Origin: Syngnathus acus
Taxonomy: Eukaryota > Chordata > Actinopteri > Syngnathiformes > Syngnathidae
Direction: 5' to 3'
DNA length: 64,000 nucleotides
Assembly (NCBI RefSeq): GCF_901709675.1
Contig: NC_051087.1
Coordinates: 15,819,067-15,883,066 of the forward strand
The translations under genes were made by a program, and so were the position numbers. Below, one piece after another: positions 1 through 11,600 of the stretch (its first letter is position 1; each line of letters begins with the position of its first letter). Under the pieces are notes generated by a model that was not told the DNA's origin, ran no database searches, and saw only the letters and a program-made list of their open reading frames with translations.

Positions 1-222
1 CCGACATATCAGGCAGAATGGCTTGCCATAGCGTTCAACAAAAAACAACTTTAACTCTGTTAAAAACGTCCTGTGTTCATCGTCATATATTCATTTAGCT
101 GTGCATTTTTTCCTTGCCATTTTGGCAAGCGTCTTGTCAGCTTTTCTGGACCTAATGGGCCCCCGTAGTCACAGCCGGCGGCGCTCAATGCTGTCAAGTT
201 CTTCTTCAAACTTGATCGTAAG
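1..222. other. No recognised feature
   Basis: I see no exon, RNA gene or named repeat here. The missing 5' exon or exons of cep44 were looked for in 1-2500 and not found. Confidence 0.5.
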
Positions 223-401
223 CAGGGCTGTGGACAGTATTCCTACGCGCATTCTCAGCAGCATGATGAAAATAAAATTGAACGTATTTTTTGTATTGTC
301 GGACTCGGTGGACTCGGTCAAAATCAGCACCGAGTCCGAGTCCGGCAAAAATGACCGAGTCCGACCGAGTCCGAGTCCCCGAGTCCGAGTCCACAGCCCT
401 G
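223..401. mobile_element. Short inverted-repeat element rich in GAGTCC/GGACTC
   Basis: The ends CAGGGCTGTGGAC and GTCCACAGCCCTG are mutual reverse complements, and the interior is a degenerate hexamer-like array of GAGTCC and its complement. The terminal CAG..CTG suggests a hAT-type nonautonomous element. I could not see an 8-bp target duplication, so the class is tentative. Confidence 0.5.
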
Positions 402-597
402 CCAATGAAATGTATGTACCGTATTTTTCGGACTAAAAGTCGCTCCGGAGTACAAGTCGCATCAGCCATAAAATGCACAATAAAGAGGAAAAAAACACAT
501 CTAAGTCGCACCGGAGTTTAAGTCGCAATTTGGGGGAAATTTATTTGACAAAATCCAACACCAAGAACAGACATGAACCAGCAATAACAGGCTAAAC

Positions 598-1266
598 CAG
601 TGGTTCCCAAAGTGGGCGGTACCGCCCCCCTGGGGGCGGTGGAAAGATCTGGGGGGGCGGTGAGGAAGAAGGGGGCGGTAGGGGGGCGGCAGTCGATTTG
701 TACACAACACGCCGCTCTGGCCCAGCCAGTTTTTGGTTACAAAAAAAAATCTCTGACTGCTATCAAGTGCTGTGGAACAAGGTCAAGATGTACTTCATTG
801 CCTTCCCAACATCATATTTAGTAGAACAGGGCTTCAGTGCAGTCACCTTGCTTCTGTCCAAGCAAAGAAACCGACTGAAAATTACTGACCGCGGGGATCT
901 TCGACTTCTTCTTAGTGAGTTCCAGCCTGATGTTGAGAAGCTTATGTCCCTGCACCAAGCACATCCATCCCATTAATATTACGTGTGAGACAATGAAGGT
1001 TACTGGTGGAATGTTTATTTACGATTCTATGTTGCTGAAACAGTTAAAACTGCTAAAAAATAAATTGGTTTACTAAATACTAAATTGGGTTTTATTTGTG
1101 AAATACACATTTGTGTTTAACCTTTCTCTTTTCAAATTGCAGCAAACCAAATATCAAGAAAGAGGTGTTTGTTTCCATATGTGCCTTGGGGGGGGGGGGG
1201 GGGGGGGCTAGGAATTCACTGGGGAGCCAAAGGGGGCGCCAGCTTGCAAAAGTTTGGGAACCACTG
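598..1266 (+). mobile_element. hAT element (Buster-like), internally deleted
   Basis: The ends CAGTGGTTCCCAAA and GGGAACCACTG are flanked by a perfect 8-bp duplication GGCTAAAC (590-597 and 1267-1274), the hAT signature. The interior keeps the C-terminal end of a hAT transposase (see 789-976). Related copies are at 15660, 37360 and 38960. It sits inside the TIR element beginning at 419. Confidence 0.9.
789..976 (+). pseudogene. hAT transposase C-terminal fragment (ZBED5/FAM200-like)
   Basis: The conceptual translation contains EQGFSAVTLLLSKQRNRL followed by a DLRLL and FQPDVEKL block and a stop at 974-976. This resembles the end of the C-terminal dimerisation region of ZBED5/FAM200-type hAT transposases. 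The N-terminal BED finger and catalytic core are absent, so it is a remnant. The same segment is present on the minus strand at about 37645-37835. Confidence 0.65.
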
Positions 1267-1329
1267 GGCTAAACGATACGGTATGCTAACGTGACATAAA
1301 CACAAACGAGGAGCTGAGAACGGGCCTGA

Positions 1330-2060
1330 CGTAACAGTTATTCAAATAACTATAACATAAATAACACGTTTGTCAAACCATCTGTGTCACTCCAAATCAT
1401 TAAATCCATCGATCGAATTCTTCGTCCTTTCTGTAAACAACGCCACGTGTGCGGCGCGGTGCGCCGCTGACGTCGGACTCGTCGTCAGTTGCAGTTCAAA
1501 TTATTCCACAGGCCCATATAACGATATATAAACTATATATCAAATAACTATAATATAAACAATTTTATCAAACCATCTGTGTCACTCCAAATCAATGAAT
1601 CTATCGATCGAATTCTTCGTCCTTTATGTAAACAATGTTGTGTGTGCAGCGTGCTGCTGACGTCGGACTCGTCGTCAGTTGCAGTTCAAATTATTCCACA
1701 GGCCCATATAACAATATATAAACTATATATCAAATAACAATAATATAAATAACAATTATATCGAACCATCAGTGTCACTCCAAATCATTAAATCCATCGG
1801 AATCTTGGTATTGTGTCACTTAAAAAAAAAAAAAAAAGACACAGCTGTTGACTCCGGACCTACGTGCGCCATTGACGTCAGACTAGATATATAAAAAAAA
1901 TGTAATATAAACAACAATTTTATCGAACCATTCGTGTCACTCCAAATCATTAAATCCATCGGAATATTCATCCTCTGTGTCAATAAAAAAAAAAAAAAAA
2001 AAAAACAGCTGTTGACTCCAGACCTTCGTGCGCGGCTCCAATTATTCCACAGATCTACGT
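1330..2060. repeat. Tandem repeats, about 130-200 bp units
   Basis: The block CATCTGTGTCACTCCAAATC, followed by an ATCCATCGA or ATCCATCGGAAT stretch, recurs at about 1379, 1567, 1769 and 1933. It is separated by related CTGACGTC and TTATTCCACAG segments. Poly-A tracts interrupt two units (1820-1836, 1985-2005). The same unit is present at about 23300-23560 and 56510-56780. Confidence 0.7.
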
Positions 2061-2504
2061 ACATATGTAACTATATTGTAGCGTTACCAAAGTACCAGGC
2101 AAAACGTGCGTTTGGTAACCGGCTCTTTATTTCACAAAACAAGAGCTCAACATATGTGTGTGTGCTCCAAGTAAGCGCCCTGGATCGCAGCAAGTAAATT
2201 AATTTGATTCGTCAGTTTATTTTGTGCCGAGCCGTGCTGAATGGCCCTCCCCACCAGTCCAAATTGCTGAGACAAAGTCCATTGTGTAATTCAAACATGT
2301 CCTTCCAGATGTTGTCAGTGAAATGCAATTCTGATGTAAAATCACCAAAATACATAGAGCGCCTCTCAAATGTTACATTAATTAATGCATGTTTAACCTT
2401 AAAATATGATTGTATTCTGAATATTGTTAGTTCCTTTTGTTTGTGATGTATGTAGTTTCTTCCTGGTGGTTCTATTTAATAATTTCAAATCCATTTCACA
2501 TCAG

Positions 2505-2652
2505 GCTTTCCAAAGGAGACCCCTCAGCCTTTCTGCCAATATTGAGCTTCTGTCTCACCACATTCTCTCCACCTTTTGCTGAACAACTAATGGCAGCTGG
2601 ACTGGAGATGGCAAGCAAAAGTGACCTGAGATTCACTGACACACTCTATAAG
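2505..2652 (+). CDS. cep44: cep44 exon (conserved N-terminal domain, part 1)
   Basis: It follows a TTTCACATCAG acceptor and precedes a GTACCC donor. The first base completes a split codon (glycine if the upstream exon ends in GG), then [26 protein letters not shown]. This corresponds to the family block LIKGDPAASLPIISY..DLRFIDAVYK. Confidence 0.92.
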
Positions 2653-5600
2653 GTACCCCTCTCTGGCACAGAAAGTTTGGCAGCTTATGTATTTATACTT
2701 CTTTAGTTGGTCACACCAGCCACATCATTTGGTCACACTCCTTTTGCGTGCGTGCGTACCTACCACCTCTTCATCTCTGGAGGTAGATTGGGCTCAAACG
2801 TTTTGTATCTGAAAAAACAAAACTCGTACTTGAAAAAATTATAAACTTTGAAACTGAAAATAAATGTGTTGGGCTTGAATCTTGAAAAATAAAACAATTT
2901 ATTCAAAATAAAAATAAAAAAAATAAAAATAGTTTTGCTCCGCTATGGTAATATTTTTGAACAATAATTTTTGAATTGTCTTTTTTTTTTTTCAGTTTTC
3001 ACTTCCTTTTATTTTTCAAGATTTTAGCTCTTTTTTTTCTTTTAGTTGCATGTTTTATATTTTCACGCTTTGTGCCTTCTCTAATTAATTATATTACCTC
3101 TCCTTTGCGTTCATCATTTCCACGTCAGTGGTTGCTTTTAACCCGAATCGCACCTGATGCAATGAAATTCTGTAATATATTAACTTCATATTTATCTGTC
3201 AAAGTTTTAAGATGGATTCCCTTCCTGGCGCAACTTTCTGCAATGATTTTGTCTTGGAACTGGCCTACATTTTGAACAGGCTTGTGTAGCAAAAAAAACT
3301 GAAAAAAATATGATGTGGCTGATATTTTAACTATGCAAATGTGAATGCCCTGTTCCCAATTTTGATTTTCTACAAGTCACGTCTTTTCAGCTTGACGATT
3401 TCTTTGTCAAGGTTCTGCGAGATATCTTTCACTATAAGCCAGTAGTTTCCAAGCAGCAGTTCCTTCAGAAGGGCTTTGTGCAAAGAAAAATTTCTACCCT
3501 TTGTGACATCATTGATTTGGTCCTGAAGAGACACAGGGATCTTAATAAGGTACAGTGAACATTCAAATTCATCTGAATGTTTGTACTAAGTTCATCTTGT
3601 TTTTCCTTTTTAATTACTTCACTGGTTCTTTTATATCAAACAAATTATTTTAGGTGCATTACCTGACATGTTTCGGCGGGTTCTTCCGCCTTCATCAGAG
3701 TGTCACTGATGTGGTTGTGACGCGCCTTTATCAGCTGATGGATGAAGGCGTGGCTCACCTGTCAAATCTGACAGGTGAGTCACGAACAAACGAACAAAGA
3801 AAACAAAACATCAGCGTTGGATCAGGGAGACCATTGAGATCCGCAAGCGGGGCCCGAGGACCATCAACAGGGACGAGGGAGCCTACATGCTCTCTACAAC
3901 CTGGAACAGCATTCTGGAGAGGTGAACGGACAGCAGAGGGCGTGACTCACCTGTCAAATCTGACAGGTGAGCCACGCCTTCATCCATCAGCTGATAAAGA
4001 CGCGTCACAACCACATCAGTGACACTCCGATGAAGGCGGAAGAACCCGCCGAAACATGTCAGGTAATGCACCTAAAATAATTTGTTTGATATAAAAGAAC
4101 CAGTGAAGTCATCTGAATGTTGTTGACAAATTGTATTGTTTGCTGAGTGTTGCGTATTAATGCTTGTAACATTTCCAGGGAATGCTTGAAATGTACAATG
4201 CTGTATATGAGTCAAATATATTTAGAAAACAGAGAATTAAATGTGTCAATAGGATCAGGTATCATTAGTTTTTTTGTTAATATTGTGATGCCAAACCAGT
4301 ATTTTTAAAACAGTACCTGTGCCTGATCCAACAACTTAAAACAAAAGACAGACATTGACTTTCAGAGGTTTTTATCAACAAGAAAAATTACCACTGCAGG
4401 TACAATACCATCCACCAGTTTACAGGTAAAGTGCACTTTAAATACTAAATAACAAAACTACAACTCTTCCTTGATTCGAGAGGGGAAACAACACTTGGTA
4501 GACTGCTGGTTAGCAGATGGCAATGAGCTAGTATGCTACAACTCTCAAAGCACTTTTTAATTAATATAATAATTAATATAATAATTATTATAATTAATTA
4601 CCGTATTTTCCGCCCTAAAAGGCGCACCGGGTTATAAGGCGCACCTTCAATGAACGGCCCATTTTAAAACTTTGTCCATATATAAGGCGCACCGGCTTAT
4701 AAGGCGCATAAAATAGAAGCTATACTGCATCAAACTGAGGTTGACTAGGGTTGCGGTATGCATCCACTAGCCAATAACCAACGAGCCCTCTATAAACAAT
4801 CGCGTTTCTCAAACGATCTCCTATAAAATGATCAGAACTGACTAAAGTTCGATCTAACGCATTGGTACTACTTACCTATGTTTCCCTTCCATATCGATCC
4901 GTAGATTTACTCGAAACATTAACAGAGCAGCCTATTTTGACATGAAATAGCCTGGTACGTATAGCAGCTATCGCAATAGCATTAGCCATCCGCAAAGTCT
5001 CACGAGCCTCACCTCGCAATCTCCCATGAGCCTCAGCAAAGTGTAAACAATCGCGTTTCTCAAACGATCTCCTATAAAATGATCGGAACTGACTAAAGTT
5101 CGATCTAACGCATTGGTACTACTTACCTATGTTTCCCTTCCATATCGATCCGTAGATTTACTCGAAACATTAACAGAGCAGCCTATTTTGACATGAAATA
5201 GCCTGGTACGTATAGCAGCTATCGCAATAGCATTAGCCATCCGCAAAGTCTCACGAGCCTCACCTCGCAATCTCCCATGAGCCTCAGCAAAGTGTAAACA
5301 ATCGCGTTTCTCAAACGATCTCCTATAAAATGATCGGAACTGACTAAAGTTCGATCTAACGCATTGGTACTACTTACCTATGTTTCCCTTCCATATCGAT
5401 CCGTAGATTTACTCGAAACATTAACAGAGCAGCCTATTTTGACATGAAATAGCCTGGTACGTATAGCAGCTATCGCAATTGCATTAGCCATCCGCAAAGT
5501 CTCACGAGCCTAACCTCGCAATCTCCCATGAGCCTCAGCAAAGTGTAAACTGTTCTATGGTTTAATAGGTACATAGAAACCCTAAAGGCAGAGACGGGAC

Positions 5601-8600
5601 AGACGCTCGTTCATGTCAAGACGGAACATACTTTATTGTGTTCCCCTCCCCCAGCAACATATAACCCTCACAACGGTTCCTACCCCGCCTATTACTACAT
5701 CCCCCTTTCTCAATGGGAAATAATCTTTGCGTAGAAAATTAGTACAACAGATTAGTTCCCCAACAACTTGCTGAAAAAGGTGAAATGTTTTACAACTCAA
5801 TACCATCCCAATATACGAACCCAGTGGCAACACCCTAACTACTAAATAATTGGTATTACCAAATCTGACAGCCCAGACCCTGAAGTGAAACATGTGAACT
5901 CAAGTAACATAGTCTTTAAAGTACTCTGGGGCCTTCCTGACGCGAGAAGGATAGCGTCTCTCAGGTTCTGGTGAACCAGAGGGTACAACAGGAGAGACCG
6001 GTCTTTTCAGAGTCTCTGTAGGGTTGCTTTCCCCCATATCAGGGACAGTGATGTGTGGTTCTGGAGCCACAGGTGTGCGTGAGAGATGATACCTGTTTCT
6101 CCGGAGATTTCCCCCAGACGCTTCTACGATGTAGGACCTTGGTGTGTTCGCTGTGGACACTACAGTACCTCTCTGTTGCATGTCCTGGACCCACACATGG
6201 TCTCCAGGTTGTAAGGCAGGCAAGGTGTGAGCTCTATGTCGTTTGTCAAAATTCAGTCTTTGTTTTTGTCTGTAGCTCCGCTCCTTCCTCCTCACCTTTT
6301 CCAAATCCGCTCCCTTTGGAACGAGCTGAGAGGGAATGACCGGAACAGTAGTACGTATTCTACGCCCCATTAGCAGTTCAGTTGGACTACAACCATTTGC
6401 TAAAGGTGCGGCACGGTAAGCCATCAAAGCTAAGTAGGGATCACTGGACTTTTTCAGTAGACTTTTGACAGTCCTTATTGCCCGCTCCACCTCCCCATTA
6501 CTCTGTGGGAAATGTGGACTGGATGTGACATGTGAAAACCCCCACATCCGTGCAAACCTATTGAACTCTTCAGATGCAAATTGCGGACCATTATCGGAGC
6601 GTACAACCTCAGGTATACCATGTCGAGCAAAAATAGATTTACAGTGGGTAATTACAGCGTCTGAAGTTGTACACGAAAGCTTGGCTACCTCACAAAACCT
6701 TGGTTTTCACCGAACTGAAACAAATCTACCCCTACTGTACACCATGGTCTTGAAGGAAACTCAGTTCCTAACATTGACTCTCTGTTGTTAACTCGCTCAC
6801 GGGCACATGTGTCACACGTCTCAATGAGTTGCTTTAAATTTTTGCTAAGACCTGGCCACCACACAGATTGTTTAGCACGTTCTCTGCACTCGGTAATTCC
6901 TAAGTGACCTTCGTGAAGTTTGTTTAGCATTTCATCTCTGAGTGTTTTTGGAATGACCAGCCTACAGCCTAATAACAACAACCCATTCTGAACAGTCAGT
7001 TCACCTGCAAAAGGGAAATATGGCATAAAAGTCTTTTCAATCGAAAACTTGTCTGGCCAACCACTTACACAGAACCGCTTAAGCTGTCGCAAAATGTCAT
7101 CTTTGTCCTGATGAGACTGAATCTCTTTAAGTCTCTTCTCAGTTGCAGGGAGGCTGGCCACTACGGTGTCGGCGTAGAGGTTGATCTCTTCCTCCCGTAG
7201 ACTGTCCTCCGAAGACGTCACCGGTGCTCTTGATAGAACATCAGCCGTTGCGATGTCTTTGCCAGCCACATGGGATATGGTGAATGAAAATCTCATGAGA
7301 CGCATTTTCAGGCGTTGTATACGTGGAGGTAGTTCGTCCAGATTTCTCGCGCCAAGTAGAGGGACTAGAGGTTTGTGGTCAGTTTGAACGAGAAAGTCCT
7401 TTCCAATCAAAAACTCTGCAAACCTCTCACATGCCCACGTTGTGGCTAGCGCTTCCTTCTCAATTTGCGCGTAGCGCTGCTCCGTGGTGCTCAATGCGCG
7501 TGATGCATATGCCACTGGTTTCCAGTCCATACTGCTTGTTTTCTGCAACAATACAGCACCCAGTCCATAAGAAGATGAATCTGCTGAGACTAGCGTATCA
7601 GCTGAAGGATCATACAATGCCAGCCCAGGAGGTGTTGTCAAGTCCATCTTTATGCTTTCAAAAGCCTGTATCTGCTGAGGTCCCCATGACCACATGTTCG
7701 TTTTTCTTAACAGATCTCTGAGTGGACGTGTCTTTTCTGCTAAGTGTGGCAAAAACTTGCCCAGGTGATTTGCCATTCCCAGAAATCTTCTCACCTCGGA
7801 AATGTTGGTTGGTTCCTTCATGGCTTTCACCGCATTTATTTTCTCTGGGTCGGGGCTAACTCCAGTTGCCTGAATGATCTGACCCAGGAACTTGATTTTA
7901 GTCTTTGAAAATTCACACTTATCATTAAGTGTCACGCCCGCGTCCCGTAGACATGTGAGAGCTTCCCTTAGTCTTTTGTCGTGCTCTTCCTGATCCACTC
8001 CCCAGATGAGGACGTCATCCATCTGACACACTACTCCCTCCAGGCCTTCTAGGATTTGCTGCATGCGTTTCTGAAAGTGTTCTGGTGCTGAAGATAGTCC
8101 AAAGCACAGTCGATTGTAGCAATAGCGACCGAAAGGAGTGATAAAGGTTGTGAGCAGTGATGAGTCTTTTGAAAGAGGAATCTGCCAGAAACCTGCATTG
8201 GCATCCAGTTTTGAAAATACCTTGGCACCTGAAAGCTGTCCAAGCGTGTTCTCAACTGAAGGTAGCTGGTGCCTTTCTCTCAAAACCGACTTATTCAGTT
8301 GAGTGAGGTCTGAACATATTCTCACTCGGTCACGTGCGGGCTTGGGAACCACCACCATAGGTGCACACCATTCTGTAGGCTGCTCCACCTTGGAGATGAC
8401 TCCTTGTTGCTCCATACGAGAAAGTTCCTCTTTAACCATTGGCAGTAAAGGGATAGAAATGCGTCGTGGAGTTGAGACGGAGAATGGTTGTGCTTCCGGC
8501 TTAAGTACAATATGGTATTCACCTTTCATGATTCCAAGCCCTGTGAATAGCTCCGGAAATTCCTGCTTGATTGTCTCTTTATTGTCCAAAGTAGCTGTAT

Positions 8601-11600
8601 CAAGCCTAGCCACTAGCTGTAATGCAGTGGCTGCTTGTCTGCTCAGTAAAGCTGTACTTAGTCCTTCAACCACATAAATGACCTCCATTATGCTTTTGTC
8701 TCTTCTTTTGAGAGTCGCCGAAAACTTGCCTTTAACCTTTAACTGCGACCTGCCTGGCCCCATCAGCACTTTTCTGGTTTGCTTTAGTTCATTGAATTGT
8801 CCTTTCACATACATGCCAGCTGGAACTGCCGTCACATCCGCGCCTGTGTCAATTTTAAACACAGCGCTAGACTTGTCCATCTCTACTTCTGTCATCCACG
8901 GATCTGAAGATTCACAAGCCAATGAACCCAAAAATGAAACATCCTCTGAAGAAAAATCCTCTAATCTTTCTAGATGGACCTCATACATTTTCTTGGACCT
9001 GCACATTCTAGCAAAATGTCCCTTCTTTTTGCAATTATTGCATGAGGCATCTTTAGCCGGGCATTGCTGATAAGCGTGACCTTTTGTGTCTCCACATCTT
9101 GTGCACGGTTTGGCTTTGATGGAAAATCCTGGTTTCAGCTGCATTTTATGTTGTTTGGGTCTGGCGCCCCCTTGTGGTCTGATGCGTACACTATCAAGTT
9201 GAGTATTAACGACGTCTCCCTTGAAGTTTGTATTCAGCATTTCTTGTTGTTTCTTGACCATTTCACTCTGTCTGGCCTTTGTAACTGCTTTTTCTAATGT
9301 AAGCTCTGGATCCAGTTGCAACAGTTCTGACAAACGCTTGTCTCGAAGTCCAACTACAAGCCTATCTCTGACCATCTCATCGTGTAGTTGTCCATATCCA
9401 CAGTGTTCAGCTAAACAATGAAGCGCGGTGATAAAGCTGTCCGCCGACTCGCCCATCTCCTGCTGCCGCTGATTAAACTTAGCTCTCTCAAAAATTATAT
9501 TTCTCCGAGCTACAAAGTGAGCATCCAGTCTCCGCGTGACTCTGTGGTACTCACTCATTTGTTCTGGGGTGAGGTGGAGGGAAACCAAAATGTCCTCCGC
9601 TTCTTCTCCCATACTGTAGATCAGTGCATTCACTTGGTTCTCCTCCGCTTGAGTATCCAAACCTGACGCGATGCGAAACCTCTCAAAGCGTTTTATCCAT
9701 TTGGGCCAGTCTTCTGCCTTGAACGTGAATTTTTCCGGTGGCATTACTTGATATTGCGCCATCTCCTCGAGCCTCGTTGTTTTCTTCCTCGTCTCCCTTA
9801 GCGTTAGCTCCTGCCTAGCCGTGCTAGCGGACTGAAGTTACTTTTATCACTTTCAACGTCCTGTCTTGCTTGGGACTTACTCTAGTCCAGTAGTCTCTTC
9901 GCTTCGACACTTTAGGATCCCACTCCTGACACCATGTTCTATGGTTTAATAGGTACATAGAAACCCTTAAGGCAGAGACGGGACAGACGCTCGTTCATGT
10001 CAAGACGGAACATACTTTATTGTGTTCCCCTCCCCCAGCAACATATAACCCTCACAACGGTTCCTACCCCGCCTATTACTACATAAACAATCGCGTTTCT
10101 CAAACGATCTCCTATAAAATGATCGGAACTGACTAAAGTTCGATCCAACGCATTTGTACTACTTACCTATGTTTCCCTTCCATATCGATCCGTAGATTTA
10201 CTCGAAACATTAACAGAGCAGCCTATTTTGACATGAAATAGCCTGGTACGTATAGCAGCTATCGCAATAGCATTAGCCATCCGCAAAGTCTCACGAGCCT
10301 CACCTCGCAATCTCCCATGAGCCTCAGCAAAGTGTAAACAATCGCGTTTCTCAAACGATCTCCTATAAAATGATCGGAACTGACTAAAGTTCGATCTAAC
10401 GCATTGGTACTACTTACCTATGTTTCCCTTCCATATCGATCCGTAGATTTACTCGAAACATTAACAGAGCAGCCTATTTTGACAGGAAATAGCCTCGCGG
10501 GTACAACAGCTATTCGGTGACGCCCCCTGACTACAGTTGCCGTAATGCTGGGAAGCGATGCGACCTTGTAATTTATTAGTCGTACTAAAACGTACTGAAA
10601 CATTTTGGCAGAGCACTGTGTACAACCAGTATGGATCAACAAATTCATCAGTTGAACCATCTCAGTGGCCTAGTGGTAGAGTGTCCGCCCTGAGACTGGA
10701 AGGTTGTGGGTTCAAACCCCGGCCGGGTCATACCAAAGACTATAAAAATGGGACCCATTGCCTCCCTGCTTGGCACTCAGCATTAAGGGTTGGAATTGGG
10801 GGGTTAGATCACCAACTGATTCCCGAGCGCGGCACCGCTGCTGCTCACTGCTCCCCTCTCCCCCAGGGGATGGATTAAAATCACACGGGGATGGGTTAAA
10901 TGCAGAGGACAAATTTCACCACACCCAGGTGTGTGTGACGATCATTGGGACTTTAACTTTTAACTTTAATATATAAGGCGCACTGGCCTATAAGGCGCAC
11001 TGTCGGCTTTTGAGAAAATTTTAGGTTTTTAGGTGCGCCTTTTAGGGCGGAAAATACGGTAATATAATTGATATATTATTAATATATAAACACTCCCAAA
11101 CCTCAAAGGGTTCTGGTCTCAATCAGACCCCTTTGATAGCCCAGAATTGAGTGCATGCCCATCTTGTTGCTTGAAGTGACCCCAACTCACTTACTCTTTA
11201 GATGTGAGCCGTATTTTAGTCAGCAACTTCAGATGACAGCTCGCGTAACAGAAATCGGTTATATTTCCAGCCAATTTGCCAGAAAGCTACATTACTAATG
11301 ACAGTGGCGGCTATGCATTTCACACCTAGGCCTGCAGTAGTGCTCCGTCTGAATCAATCCAACCCTCAACAACTATTTTATGGGTATGAAACATCTACTG
11401 CAGGTACAGCTGCGACACACACAAAAAAACATCAAAAATAACCTGATAAAATTGCAATATTATTTAGAAATATAGCAACATTTTACTCACCAAAAATCCT
11501 GATTATTTGTACACAAAATCCATCCTCCTTTCTTTCCTCAAGGAGATTTCAATTTCTCTGTTGTGCAGATTATCCGAGCGTTTCAGTTCCATCAAGAAGT

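Larger units (their letters stand above)
419..2200. mobile_element. Truncated TIR element of the CCGTATTTTTCGGAC family
   Basis: It starts at 419 after TA with CCGTATTTTTCGGACT, the terminus seen complete at 22930, 33267 and 56227. The matching right terminus is missing, so the right boundary is approximate. The hAT at 598-1266 is inserted in it. The interior from about 1330 holds tandem repeats. The text near 2080-2140 (a TTTGGTAA..CGGCTCTTTATTT block) matches the interior of the 22930 and 56227 copies. Confidence 0.55.
3617..4108. mobile_element. Penelope-like element remnant with 168-bp inverted arms
   Basis: The arms 3617-3784 and 3941-4108 are near-perfect reverse complements of equal length. 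Each contains a nested 22-bp near-palindrome (CACCTGTC..GACAGGTG). Between them is a short coding remnant (3821-3925). Each arm carries a hammerhead-ribozyme core. Terminal repeats bearing hammerhead motifs are known from Penelope-like retroelements. The element is a severely deleted, inverted-terminal-repeat form. Confidence 0.75.
5551..10083 (-). mobile_element. Ty3/gypsy-type LTR retrotransposon, complete with both LTRs
   Basis: The LTRs 5551-5699 and 9935-10083 are both 149 bp, TG..CA, and nearly identical. A 5-bp duplication TAAAC flanks the element (5546-5550, 10084-10088). Inside the 5' LTR (right side, minus strand) is a primer-binding site complementary to tRNA-Leu. Inside the 3' LTR is a purine tract, read on the minus strand just inside 5700. 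The domain order gag, protease, RT, RNase H, integrase is that of Ty3/gypsy. The integrase is broken (see below), so this copy is defective. It landed inside a 251-bp tandem array. Confidence 0.95.
4601..11059. mobile_element. TIR element CCGTATTTTCCGCCC with 251-bp internal tandem repeats (copy 1)
   Basis: The ends CCGTATTTTCCGCCCTAAAA and its complement are flanked by TA (4599-4600, 11060-11061). The subterminal TATAAGGCGCACC motif repeats inward at each end. The core is a 251-bp tandem array. An LTR retrotransposon (5551-10083) and a SINE (10661-10970) inserted later. The TA target and similarity of the ends to the pogo-like element at 22210 suggest Tc1/pogo-type mobilisation. No transposase is present. 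Confidence 0.85.

Noticed and set aside
3388-3411. CAG acceptor at 3388-3390 for the second cep44 exon
   Set aside because: It would insert LDDFFVK between LYK and VLRD. The acceptor at 3410-3411 gives the uninterrupted family alignment.
4794-5550. CRISPR-like array
   Set aside because: The repeat units are contiguous 251-bp tandem repeats without unique spacers, and this is a vertebrate genome.
10661-10740. A functional tRNA gene
   Set aside because: The A- and B-box-like sequences belong to the head of a SINE. The cloverleaf is not complete and the body and tail follow directly.
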